This document shows positions 43,493-50,726 of a DNA stretch of 53,261 nucleotides, piece after piece; the first letter of the stretch is position 1, and each line of letters begins with the position of its first letter. The stretch is from a virus. The notes beneath the pieces are model-generated. The model ran no database searches. It saw nothing but the letters and a program-made list of their open reading frames with translations, and was not told the origin of the DNA. The position numbers and the translations under genes are program-made. The stretch is taken from positions 1 to 53,261 of the IMG/VR virus record IMGVR_UViG_3300025646_000056; one strand, 5' to 3'.

Positions 43493-44065
43493 ATGTCTTA
43501 TATTAAGAACATCATCGAAGGAATCATTGAAGAAAATCCTTCATTTACAAAGAAAGCAATTGAAGCTGCACTTTACGAAAAGATGGCAGAACGTCTTGAA
43601 CTCGCAAGAGAAGAAGTCGCTTCCAGTATGTTTGTAGAGGAAGAAGACATCTGCGAAGAGTGTGAAGAGGAGTGGGATGACGAAGAAGTCTTCGAAGAAA
43701 CTGACGAAGAGGAAGACGAGGAAGAGGACGAAGACGAAGACGAGGAAGAAGTAGAGGAGTCTGCTAAGAAAGCTTCTAAAGATTATGACGGTGATGGTAC
43801 AGTCGAATCAGGAACCGAGGAATGGAAAGGTTCAAGAGACAAAGCTATTAAGAAAGCCATGGCTGCCAGAAAAGAATCTTTCGACGGAATCAATGAAATC
43901 TCAACTGGACTACTGCACTCCGCCCGGCGTCGTGCCGGTGAAGATAAGATGTCTGCTCTTGACGGTGCAGCGATGGGTGAAAAGGGAGCCGCAGAACACG
44001 CCGCGAAGAGAACTCGTTTAATCAACAAGATCGACAAGAGACTTGCAAAGAAAACCCGTTCCTGA
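43493..44065 (+). CDS. Acidic prohead core-type protein (gp67/68 position)
   Basis: 190 residues directly before the prohead protease, where T4 has the internal core genes 67 and 68. The N-terminal 45 residues are an amphipathic helix (IIEGIIEENPSFTKKAIEAA). Residues 48-89 are almost entirely Glu/Asp, with two Cys. A short DYDGDGTVESG (97-107) resembles the calcium loop D-x-D-x-D-G. The C-terminal half (110-190) is basic, Ala/Lys/Arg-rich. A scaffold protein with an acidic centre and basic ends fits core assembly and later cleavage by gp21. I infer the role from position and composition, since sequence similarity to T4 gp67 is not clear. Confidence 0.6.
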   Translation: MSYIKNIIEGIIEENPSFTKKAIEAALYEKMAERLELAREEVASSMFVEEEDICEECEEEWDDEEVFEETDEEEDEEEDEDEDEEEVEESAKKASKDYDGDGTVESGTEEWKGSRDKAIKKAMAARKESFDGINEISTGLLHSARRRAGEDKMSALDGAAMGEKGAAEHAAKRTRLINKIDKRLAKKTRS

Positions 44066-44085
44066 TTCTATAAAGAGGAATTAAA

Positions 44086-44739
44086 ATGCTTCTAATCACA
44101 GAACATTCAGACGATCTACAGGTCATTTCAGAGGCATCGGAAGATGGAAAGAAGAACATCTTCATTGAAGGTATCTTCATGCAATCTGAAAAGAAGAATA
44201 GAAATGGTCGTATTTATGAAAGAGCTATTCTATTCAAAGAGGCTGATCGTTATAACAAAGAGTATGTAGAAAAGAACAGAGCGATGGGTGAACTTGGACA
44301 TCCAGATGGTCCAACACTCAACCTCGAACGTGTGTCACATAACATCACCAATCTTAAGTTTGATGGTGATAATGTAGTAGGAAAAGCAAGAGTTCTTGAC
44401 ACTCCATATGGAAAAATCGTCAAGAGCCTTATCAGTGATGGAGTTAAACTTGGTGTTTCTACCCGTGGTATGGGTTCTCTCGAAGAGAGAAATGGAGCCA
44501 AGTATGTCAAGGAAGACTTCATGTTGACTGCTGTTGACATCGTTGCAGATCCTTCTGCTCCTGATGCTTTTGTAAATGGTATCATGGAAGGCAAAGAGTG
44601 GGTCTGGGACAATGGAGTCCTCCGAGAAAGACAAATCGAAAAGTATCACAGAGTAATTTCCGAGGCAGATCGAAGAAATCTTGAAGAAACAAAAATAAAT
44701 GTTTTCAGAGATTTTATGTCAAAATTATCAAATTACTAA
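44086..44739 (+). CDS. 21: Prohead core protease gp21
   Basis: 217 residues (T4 212). Serine protease that digests the scaffold and trims the capsid protein during head maturation. The N-terminal FIEGIFMQSEKKNRNGRIY (26-44; T4 'YIEGIFMQAEVVNRNKRLY') is highly conserved. The likely catalytic His72 is in GELGHP and Ser125 in GVSTRGMGS (T4 'GVSSRGLGS'). PSAPDAFVNG (about 157-166) is also conserved. The order protease-scaffold-capsid is the same as in T4. GAGGAA precedes the ATG. Confidence 0.96.
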   Translation: MLLITEHSDDLQVISEASEDGKKNIFIEGIFMQSEKKNRNGRIYERAILFKEADRYNKEYVEKNRAMGELGHPDGPTLNLERVSHNITNLKFDGDNVVGKARVLDTPYGKIVKSLISDGVKLGVSTRGMGSLEERNGAKYVKEDFMLTAVDIVADPSAPDAFVNGIMEGKEWVWDNGVLRERQIEKYHRVISEADRRNLEETKINVFRDFMSKLSNY

Positions 44740-44777
44740 ATAACAATACTGTAAGGTATATTCAAAGGAGTCCTTAG

Positions 44778-45863
44778 ATGAGTTCAGAAGACCTAACCCC
44801 AATCGAGGCCGCAAGAGCAATTCTTGAAGCGAGAAGATTACATAATGAGGAAGCTTCCGATTTGGTAGAGCATCTCGAAGAAGTCGAAGAGGACTTCGAA
44901 GGTATCGAAGAGGAACAAAAAGAAATGAAACCAAAGAAACCAAACATGTCTGGTGACAAGGGTGCCGCAGTAGAAAAAGACGTTAGCGGCAAGTCCTCAC
45001 AGGACACTCAAGGAAAGGGTCCAATCATCGGAACCGATAAGGGGACCGAAGGTAAGGACAAGAAGAACAAGGCTTCAATCTCCATGAAGTCATCCGATGC
45101 TTCTGGAAAGATCGAGAAGCCAAAGATGACCGCTACTGCGGAGCATATGGAAGCACTTTTCAATGGTGAAGACCTTTCCGAAGAGTTCAAGGATAAGGCA
45201 ACAACCATCTTCGAAGCCGCTGTCAATGATGCTCTCGGTCGTTACGCCGAAGCACTTGAGGAAGCCTATGAGGCGCAACTCATGGAAACAGCTGCTACAA
45301 TCGAAGAGAACCTTACAGATTCACTCAACGATTATCTCGACTACGTTGTCGAGAACTGGATTCAAGAGAACGAAGTCGCCATCGAAAGAGGCATTCGTGC
45401 AGAAGTCGCCGAATCCTTCATGAGTGGTCTTCGTGACCTCTTTGCCAACCACTACATCGACATCCCAGAAGAGAAGTTTGATGTAGTTGAAGGACTCGTA
45501 AACGACATCGAGGAACTTCAGAACGAACTCAACGAAGAGATCGAAAGAAACATGGCAATCCGCGAAGCAAACGAATCACTTGCTTGCGAACTCACATTCC
45601 GCGATATGACCGAAGGTATGGTCGATACTGATATCGAAAAACTTCGTTCACTTTCAGAAGGTATTGAGTTTGACAATGCCGAACAGTTTGCCGACAAGCT
45701 TGAAGTTCTTCGTGAGAACTACTTCAAGAAAGTCAACGGTGGATCAGAAGTCTCATTCATTACTGAAGAGACAGAAGAAGATGGTGATAACACCATCACA
45801 GAAGAAATTTCAGGACCAATGAGCTACTACGCTCAAGCTATTTCAAGAACAGTAAAGAAATAA
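44778..45863 (+). CDS. 22: Prohead scaffolding core protein gp22
   Basis: 361 residues (T4 269). Major internal scaffold around which the capsid assembles, later degraded by gp21. Strongly acidic and helical throughout. Residues 1-50 contain Glu/Ala helices; 50-115 are a Lys/Gly/Ser-rich, probably disordered insertion; and 115-361 carry the gp22-like helices (AATIEENLTDSLNDYLDYVV, WIQENEVAIERGIRAEVAES, FMSGLRDLFANHYIDIPEEK). The longer length is mostly the disordered part. Codon use is GC-richer than the tail genes, fitting high expression. AAGGAG precedes the ATG. Confidence 0.95.
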   Translation: MSSEDLTPIEAARAILEARRLHNEEASDLVEHLEEVEEDFEGIEEEQKEMKPKKPNMSGDKGAAVEKDVSGKSSQDTQGKGPIIGTDKGTEGKDKKNKASISMKSSDASGKIEKPKMTATAEHMEALFNGEDLSEEFKDKATTIFEAAVNDALGRYAEALEEAYEAQLMETAATIEENLTDSLNDYLDYVVENWIQENEVAIERGIRAEVAESFMSGLRDLFANHYIDIPEEKFDVVEGLVNDIEELQNELNEEIERNMAIREANESLACELTFRDMTEGMVDTDIEKLRSLSEGIEFDNAEQFADKLEVLRENYFKKVNGGSEVSFITEETEEDGDNTITEEISGPMSYYAQAISRTVKK

Positions 45864-45889
45864 TCTAAATCTAAATAAGGAGAGATTAG

Positions 45890-47335
45890 ATGCGTTACGA
45901 AGAAGTAAACTCACTTGCAGAGCAAGTACGAAGAAAGTGGAACCCAATTCTGGAGCACCCAGATTTAACTCCAATCAACGACACATACAAGAAGAACGTC
46001 ACAGCCATTCTTCTTGAGAACCAAGAGCAATACCTCAGTGAAACCCCAACAAACTCGGGTATGCAACAGGGTATGATTTCATCACTCGGTGGTGCAGCTA
46101 CCGCACAACAAGGTGCTGTTCAGTCATTCGACCCAGTTCTCATCTCACTCGTTCGTCGATCAATGCCAAACCTGATCGCTTACGACATCTGTGGTGTTCA
46201 ACCAATGACTGGTCCTACCGGACTCATCTTCGCCATGAAGAGCAACTACGTTAGCGCTGCTGGTGCAAGAGATGCTGAAGCTCTCTTTAACGAAGCACGC
46301 ACTGGTTACGCAACCTCAAGTGCAGGCAAGACAACTGATGCTCTCAACTTAGGAATCACCAGTGGTTCCATGTTTGGTTATGGTGCAGCCGCTGTTGGTG
46401 ATCCTTTCAGTGATTTTGTTCACGGTGGTATTACAACCGCACAAGCTGAAGCACTTGGTGCATCCAACAAACCAGACTTCCAAGAGATGTCATTCTCAAT
46501 CGAGAGAACAGCAGTTCAAGCCAAGACTCGCGCCCTGAAGGCTGAGTACTCAACTGAACTCGCTCAAGACCTCCGTGCTGTTCACGGTCTTGATGCCGAA
46601 ACTGAACTCGCTAACATCCTCTCAACCGAGATCCTTAGCGAAATCAACCGAGAAGTAGTTCGTACCATTCTTAAGGTTGCCAAACTTGGTTGTCAACAGG
46701 ATGACCTCTTCCAGAAGGGTAGTGGCGCTTCCTTTGGTCAACCAAACGGTGGTGGTGTCGGTGGTGTATATGACATCCTCCGCGACTCAGACGGTCGTTG
46801 GAGTGCAGAACGCTTCCGTGGTCTGCTCTTCCAAATCGAACGTGAAGCCAACCAGATCGCCAAGGAAACCCGTCGTGGTAAGGGCAACATCGTCATCTGC
46901 TCTTCAGATGTCGCTGCTGCACTCGCCCTCAGTGGTTCAATGCAATCAACTCCAATGGGTGGCGGAAGCCTCCAAGTTGATGACACAGGTAACACCTTTG
47001 TCGGAACCATCAATGGTCGCCTAAAGGTCTACATCGACCCATATGCCGACTTCAACTACTGCGTAGTTGGTTACAAGGGTTCAAGCCAGTATGATGCTGG
47101 ACTCTTCTACTGTCCATACGTTCCACTACAGATGGTTCGTGCAGTAGGTGAGAACACCTTCCAGCCAAAGATCGGCTTCAAGACTCGATACGGAATGGTT
47201 TCAAACCCATTCGTTCTTAAGGACGATACCACACCAGATGGTGAAAACCTCACCGGTCGCAAGAACCAATACTATCGTGCCTTCCGCATTGACAACCTCC
47301 ACGGTATCAACTCAGGATCCGGCGCAACTCAGTGA
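45890..47335 (+). CDS. 23: Major capsid protein gp23
   Basis: 481 residues (T4 521), HK97-type fold. Diagnostic blocks are VRRSMPNLIAYDICGVQPMT (about 88-107) with GPTGLIFAM, 'LKAEYSTELAQDLRAVHGLD' (about 216-235) with ILSTEILSEINREVV, 'GRWSAERFRGLLFQIEREAN', and FQPKIGFKTRYGMVSNPF near the end. The insertion domain of T4 gp23 is largely missing, explaining the shorter length. The N-terminal propeptide probably ends near residue 51 (YLSE then TPTNS), a fair match to the gp21 consensus (L/I-x-E). Strong AAGGAG site and C-ending codons suit very high expression. A terminator follows. Confidence 0.98.
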   Translation: MRYEEVNSLAEQVRRKWNPILEHPDLTPINDTYKKNVTAILLENQEQYLSETPTNSGMQQGMISSLGGAATAQQGAVQSFDPVLISLVRRSMPNLIAYDICGVQPMTGPTGLIFAMKSNYVSAAGARDAEALFNEARTGYATSSAGKTTDALNLGITSGSMFGYGAAAVGDPFSDFVHGGITTAQAEALGASNKPDFQEMSFSIERTAVQAKTRALKAEYSTELAQDLRAVHGLDAETELANILSTEILSEINREVVRTILKVAKLGCQQDDLFQKGSGASFGQPNGGGVGGVYDILRDSDGRWSAERFRGLLFQIEREANQIAKETRRGKGNIVICSSDVAAALALSGSMQSTPMGGGSLQVDDTGNTFVGTINGRLKVYIDPYADFNYCVVGYKGSSQYDAGLFYCPYVPLQMVRAVGENTFQPKIGFKTRYGMVSNPFVLKDDTTPDGENLTGRKNQYYRAFRIDNLHGINSGSGATQ

Positions 47336-47361
47336 TAAAACGGATTTGATCCGACACTAGG

Positions 47362-47396
47362 AACAGGGGAGTCTTCGGACTCCCCTGTTTCTTTTT
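47362..47396 (+). terminator. Rho-independent terminator of the capsid operon
   Basis: A 12-bp perfect stem (AACAGGGGAGTC at 47362-47373 with GACTCCCCTGTT at 47378-47389) closed by UUCG (47374-47377), followed by the T-rich run GTTTCTTTTT. It starts 27 bases after the gp23 stop, and its loop and inner three base pairs are the same as in the gp32 terminator. Confidence 0.95.
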
Positions 47397-47421
47397 ATAC
47401 CTAAATATTATGGAGGTGTAT

Positions 47422-47982
47422 ATGCCACAATATAATCAGTATGTCCAATACGCATTAGATAGACAACCCGACAACGAGAATCTTTTACAGACAACAGGAT
47501 TCCGTTTTGTTCTGAGTAGAGCTCCTGAGACTGTTTATTTCTGTCAGACTGCAAATATACCTTCAATTAGTGTGGGTGTGACTGATATTTTCAACAAACA
47601 TCCAACTCTACACATAGCAGATCCAAAAATGACATACGACCCTCTGACTCTTTCTTTTCTTGTGAATGAAGATATGGGAAACTGGTTAGAAATTTATAAT
47701 TGGATGAAAGAGTTTACGATATATGATGAATTTCTGAACCCAAAGTCATTGAAGGAAAGACAAATAGATTCCACAATCAAAGGATCTCCAGAAAACTATC
47801 AAGTAGACGGAACTCTTGTCATATTGAATAGTAATTCAAGACCACAAGTTACTGTAACTTTTAAAGATATGTGGCCAAATAGTCTCGGGGAAATTGATCT
47901 AAACGCAACGGATGGTGACGCTTCCCAAATAACTTGCACGGCTACTTTCCAGTATCGAGATTATTCTGTAGAAATTTATTGA
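47422..47982 (+). CDS. Tail-tube-fold tail protein after the capsid gene
   Basis: 186 residues from the ATG at 47422, which has GGAGG 5 bases upstream. The earlier in-frame ATG at 47410 sits on top of that ribosome site, so it is not used. The layout follows the tube fold: TGFRFVLSRAPETVYFCQTA, 'IPSISVGVTD', 'MTYDPLTLSFLVNEDMGNWL' with EIYNWMKEFT, and the hallmark TFKDMWPNSLGEIDLN plus the final strand ITCTATFQYRDYSV. This recalls gp19 (38551-39120) and T4 gp54. Marine T4-like phages encode a tail completion gene (called gp3) after gp23, so it may fill that slot, or act as a tube initiator. The fold is more certain than the name. Confidence 0.6.
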   Translation: MPQYNQYVQYALDRQPDNENLLQTTGFRFVLSRAPETVYFCQTANIPSISVGVTDIFNKHPTLHIADPKMTYDPLTLSFLVNEDMGNWLEIYNWMKEFTIYDEFLNPKSLKERQIDSTIKGSPENYQVDGTLVILNSNSRPQVTVTFKDMWPNSLGEIDLNATDGDASQITCTATFQYRDYSVEIY

Positions 47983-48007
47983 CACACGATAGACTACAGT
48001 GTATATT
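47979..48007 (+). promoter_or_regulatory. sigma70-type promoter for uvsY
   Basis: TTGACA at 47979-47984 and TATATT at 48002-48007 are 17 bases apart. The expected start of transcription (about 6-7 bases downstream) coincides with the uvsY ATG at 48014, so the message would have almost no leader, and no Shine-Dalgarno sequence is seen. Confidence 0.75.
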
Positions 48008-48013
48008 TGAATT

Positions 48014-48448
48014 ATGACTTTCGATGAACTGAAAAAACTTGTTGCAAAAGATATGGAGATTGACGATACTCAACTTGATCTTGAGTCGTTAAAGATTCCG
48101 CAACTTCACAACAGATACTTGAACTTTCTCCACGAAGAAAGATTCACTCTCAAGAAAATGAGTTTCGATCTTGCTGAACTTCGAAGATCGAAGTGGGAAT
48201 ATTTCACTGGCAAAATGAGTCAAGAAGAGTTAGAACGAAGAGGTTGGGAACCGTTCGATCTCAAGATTCTCAAAGCAGACATTGACATGTATATGGATGC
48301 AGATCAAGATGTTATTCGAATGAAACAACGAATCACATATCAAGAGGAAAAAGTTTTCTATCTTGAATCTGTTCTCAAGGAAATCAATCAGCGTAACTGG
48401 GAAATTCGAAACGCTATTGAGTGGAGGAAGTTCGTCTCAGGCTCATAA
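48014..48448 (+). CDS. uvsY: Recombination mediator UvsY
   Basis: 144 residues (T4 137). Helps load the UvsX recombinase on gp32-coated single strands. N-terminal TFDELKKLVAKDMEID (T4 'RLEDLQEELKKDVFID'), then LHNRYLNFLHEERFTLKK (T4 'LYSKWLNKHSSIKKEM'), 'WEYFTGK' (T4 'LDYYSGR'), ADIDMYMDADQDVIRM (T4 'VLSADKDVLKV') and a C-terminal helix ending 'IRNAIEWRKFVSGS' (T4 'IKHIQDMRAFEAGK'). Its consensus promoter would make it independent of late transcription. Its stop overlaps the inverted repeat before uvsW. Confidence 0.94.
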   Translation: MTFDELKKLVAKDMEIDDTQLDLESLKIPQLHNRYLNFLHEERFTLKKMSFDLAELRRSKWEYFTGKMSQEELERRGWEPFDLKILKADIDMYMDADQDVIRMKQRITYQEEKVFYLESVLKEINQRNWEIRNAIEWRKFVSGS

Positions 48449-48461
48449 ATAGAGCATGAGC
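48441..48461 (+). promoter_or_regulatory. Inverted repeat over the uvsW start codon with a late-promoter-like box
   Basis: GCTCAT (48441-48446) and ATGAGC (48456-48461) form a perfect 6-bp stem in which the second arm begins with the uvsW ATG. Inside is a second possible pairing (GCTC with GAGC at 48452-48455). CATAAATA (48444-48451), one base off the late box, overlaps the first arm. In transcripts from the uvsY promoter the hairpin would hide the start codon. A late transcript beginning near 48457 would lack the first arm. Confidence 0.5.
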
Positions 48462-49940
48462 GATTTAGTTATTGAAAAAGTTGATGAGGTAAATGTTCGC
48501 GTTCGATGCGAACGAAGCCTTGCAAAAGAACTCTCAGACTTCTTTACCTTTAAAGTGCCAGGTCATAAGTATATGCCTGCGTATCGCAGCAAAGTCTGGG
48601 ACGGAACTGTAAAACTATACAACATGTTTTCGCAGGAGATTTACACAGGTCTTCTGGATTATGTCATTTCGTTTGCAAAGGAAAGAGAATATTCCTACCA
48701 ACTCACACTTGATATTCCAAACAACAAGGCAGACGAACTTCTCGTTCGTAGATACATGGAAAATAACCTGAAGATATCAGTAAAGAATAAACTGATAAGT
48801 CCGCACGACCATCAGGTAAACGCAATTACACATGCAATCAGAAAGGAAAGATGTCTTCTTCTTTCTCCAACAGGATCAGGAAAAAGTCTTATCATTTATA
48901 CATTGATGAGACATTATCTGGAGAAGACGAACAAAAAGATTCTGGTGATCGTACCAACTACAGGCCTAGTTACTCAAATGTATTCAGATTTTTCAGATTA
49001 CTCCGGGGTAAACGAGTGGAATGTGGAAGAAAATGTTCACAAGATTTATGGTGGTCAAGAAAAGAATACAAACAAAAGAGTTGTAATTTCCACATGGCAA
49101 TCTTTGTACAAGATGCCTGCAAAGTTCTTTAAAGATTTTGAAGTTGTATTTGGAGATGAGTGTCACCTGTTTAAAGCCAAATCACTCACAAGTATCATGT
49201 CGAAACTGAAAGAGGCCAGATACCGCATAGGAACCACAGGAACCCTCGATGGCGCGTTGACACATAAATTAGTTATCGAGGGACTGTTTGGACCTGTTAA
49301 AGATGTAACTACTACAAAAGAGTTAATGGACAAGGACATTCTCTCCGAACTTAAAATTGATTGTATTCTGTTGGACTATAATGACGAGGACAAGAAACTA
49401 GTATCTCATCTCAAGTACCCAGATGAAATGAAATGGTTAGTCACCAACGAAAGAAGAAACACATTCATCTCTCGTTTATCTGCATCAACCACTGGAAATA
49501 CACTCGTACTCTTTCAGTTCGTGGAAAACCACGGTAAACACCTTTACGAAAAGATCAAATTAGAGAATCCAAACAAAAAGGTTTTTCTTATTCACGGTGG
49601 AATTGAAACTGACGACCGTGAAAGAGTCCGAGGAATTGCAGAGAAAGAAAAAGATGCAATCATCGTGGCTTCGTATGGAACATTCTCTACTGGTATAAAT
49701 ATTCGAAACCTTCACAATATCATTTTTGCGTCACCATCAAAATCTCGTATTCGTATTTTACAATCTATTGGAAGACAACTTAGAAAACATGAATCGAAAA
49801 AAGTTGCCAAATTGTACGATATAGGCGATAATCTACAATGGAAGAAGAAGATGAACCATACTCTGCGTCACTTCTTCGAAAGAATAAAGATATATAAGAT
49901 AGAAGGTTTTAGTTTTAAAACCATCAAGATAAAAATCTAG
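48456..49940 (+). CDS. uvsW: RNA-DNA/DNA helicase UvsW
   Basis: 494 residues (T4 503). Superfamily 2 helicase that unwinds R-loops and branched DNA and so switches replication from origins to recombination. Visible are the N-terminal domain (FFTFKVPGHKYMPAYRSKVW then DG, 29-50), Walker A SPTGSGKS (137-144), VIVPTTGLVTQM (164-175), the DECH box (234-237), 'IGTTGTL' motif III, 'FLIHGGIETDDRE' (T4 'YYVSGEVDTETR'), VASYGTFSTGINIRNLHNII and motif VI QSIGRQLRKHESK. The start has a weak ribosome site and is inside an inverted repeat, suggesting translational control. Confidence 0.96.
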   Translation: MSDLVIEKVDEVNVRVRCERSLAKELSDFFTFKVPGHKYMPAYRSKVWDGTVKLYNMFSQEIYTGLLDYVISFAKEREYSYQLTLDIPNNKADELLVRRYMENNLKISVKNKLISPHDHQVNAITHAIRKERCLLLSPTGSGKSLIIYTLMRHYLEKTNKKILVIVPTTGLVTQMYSDFSDYSGVNEWNVEENVHKIYGGQEKNTNKRVVISTWQSLYKMPAKFFKDFEVVFGDECHLFKAKSLTSIMSKLKEARYRIGTTGTLDGALTHKLVIEGLFGPVKDVTTTKELMDKDILSELKIDCILLDYNDEDKKLVSHLKYPDEMKWLVTNERRNTFISRLSASTTGNTLVLFQFVENHGKHLYEKIKLENPNKKVFLIHGGIETDDRERVRGIAEKEKDAIIVASYGTFSTGINIRNLHNIIFASPSKSRIRILQSIGRQLRKHESKKVAKLYDIGDNLQWKKKMNHTLRHFFERIKIYKIEGFSFKTIKIKI

Positions 49941-49948
49941 GAGGTGTT

Positions 49949-50587
49949 ATGACTGACTACAGAATTCTGAAACTTAGATCAGGTGAAGAAATCATGGCTG
50001 TGGTGAGTGGTAAAACTTCGAGTGAAATTATATTGAACAGACCGATGCAACTTCGGTTGACAACACTTCATGATCCAATAACTGGAAACATTGTAAAAGA
50101 AAATTGGATCATGAGAAATTGGATTCCAAACACGAATCAAAATAACTGTTCAATACCTCTTGATTACATTGTTTATTCTGTTGAACCAAATGATGAATCA
50201 ATCTTTCAGTATGAACTAGAAAAAGAAATAGAGGACAATCCTCCAAAGAAGAAAGCGGTAAGCCCAGAGGGTTCTTCTCTAATTCTTGAACAACTCTTCA
50301 AACAGCTCGGTTTGGATCTTCCTCCAGAAGATGAATCACTCGACGGTAAACCACAACCCCCAAATGCAGATATGTTACAAAATTTTGTAATGATGAACTT
50401 CACTATGTCAAAGGAAATGTTTGCTAAACTCATGGAAGAAGGCGTCTTCGATGGAGAAGAAATTCCTTTTGACGATTTTGGATTTGATGAAGATGAAGAT
50501 CCGGATCGCAATCCAGAATCCGAAGATTGGGGCAATCAGTGGTCAGACTGGTCTGATGACATTAATGATTACTTTAAAGAAGACTAA
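49949..50587 (+). CDS. Sm-like N-terminal protein with acidic C-terminus
   Basis: 212 residues. Residues 3-90 resemble an LSm/Hfq-type fold: YRILKLRSGEEIMAVVSG (4-21) matches the Sm1 motif, followed by alternating strands IILNRPMQLRL and a second Gly/Ile strand ending SIPLDYIVYSVEPNDESIF. Marine T4-like phages carry a similar gene in this region. The C-terminal half (95-212) is not part of the fold: helix SSLILEQLFKQLGLDLPPED, then a Met/Phe-rich helix and a very acidic Trp-containing tail (DEDEDPD, then WGNQWSDWSDD). RNA binding or protein docking near the late-transcription genes is possible; the function is unknown. GGAGG precedes the ATG. Confidence 0.55.
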   Translation: MTDYRILKLRSGEEIMAVVSGKTSSEIILNRPMQLRLTTLHDPITGNIVKENWIMRNWIPNTNQNNCSIPLDYIVYSVEPNDESIFQYELEKEIEDNPPKKKAVSPEGSSLILEQLFKQLGLDLPPEDESLDGKPQPPNADMLQNFVMMNFTMSKEMFAKLMEEGVFDGEEIPFDDFGFDEDEDPDRNPESEDWGNQWSDWSDDINDYFKED

Positions 50588-50671
50588 GCTTAAAGCTTCC
50601 CTTCTCTCTCTTGGCACAGAGAATTATAAAGGAGGTTTGAGACTTGTCAAGCATAAAATGTTGTTTTTTGT

Positions 50672-50700
50672 TTGACATAAACATTGATGTGAACTATACT
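50672..50700 (+). promoter_or_regulatory. sigma70-type promoter for gp55 in the 139-base gap
   Basis: TTGACA (50672-50677) and TATACT (50695-50700) with a 17-base spacer, an essentially ideal sigma70-type promoter ending 26 bases before the gp55 ATG, with GAGGAA in between. The -10 is identical to that of gp32. The rest of the gap (50588-50671) has weak hairpins (TTCTCT...AGAGAA) without a clear T-run, and an unused GGAGG near 50630; no gene is seen. Confidence 0.85.
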
Positions 50701-50726
50701 TCTAACAAACCGAATAGAGGAATATT

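Noticed and set aside
47400-47407. CCTAAATA before the 47422 gene as a late promoter
   Set aside because: Poor match, and a start 6 bases downstream would remove the ribosome site.
47410-47421. ATG at 47410 as the start of the tube-fold gene after gp23
   Set aside because: It overlaps the GGAGG ribosome site that serves the ATG at 47422.
49694-49701. Perfect TATAAATA in uvsW as a late promoter
   Set aside because: It lies in coding sequence, about 250 bases before the next gene, in a conserved protein motif (Gly-Ile-Asn-Ile); it may be chance, so it was not listed as a promoter.
50588-50726. Small gene in the gap before gp55 (GGAGG followed by a TTG)
   Set aside because: The frame runs through the gp55 promoter into gp55 in another phase and has no protein-like composition.
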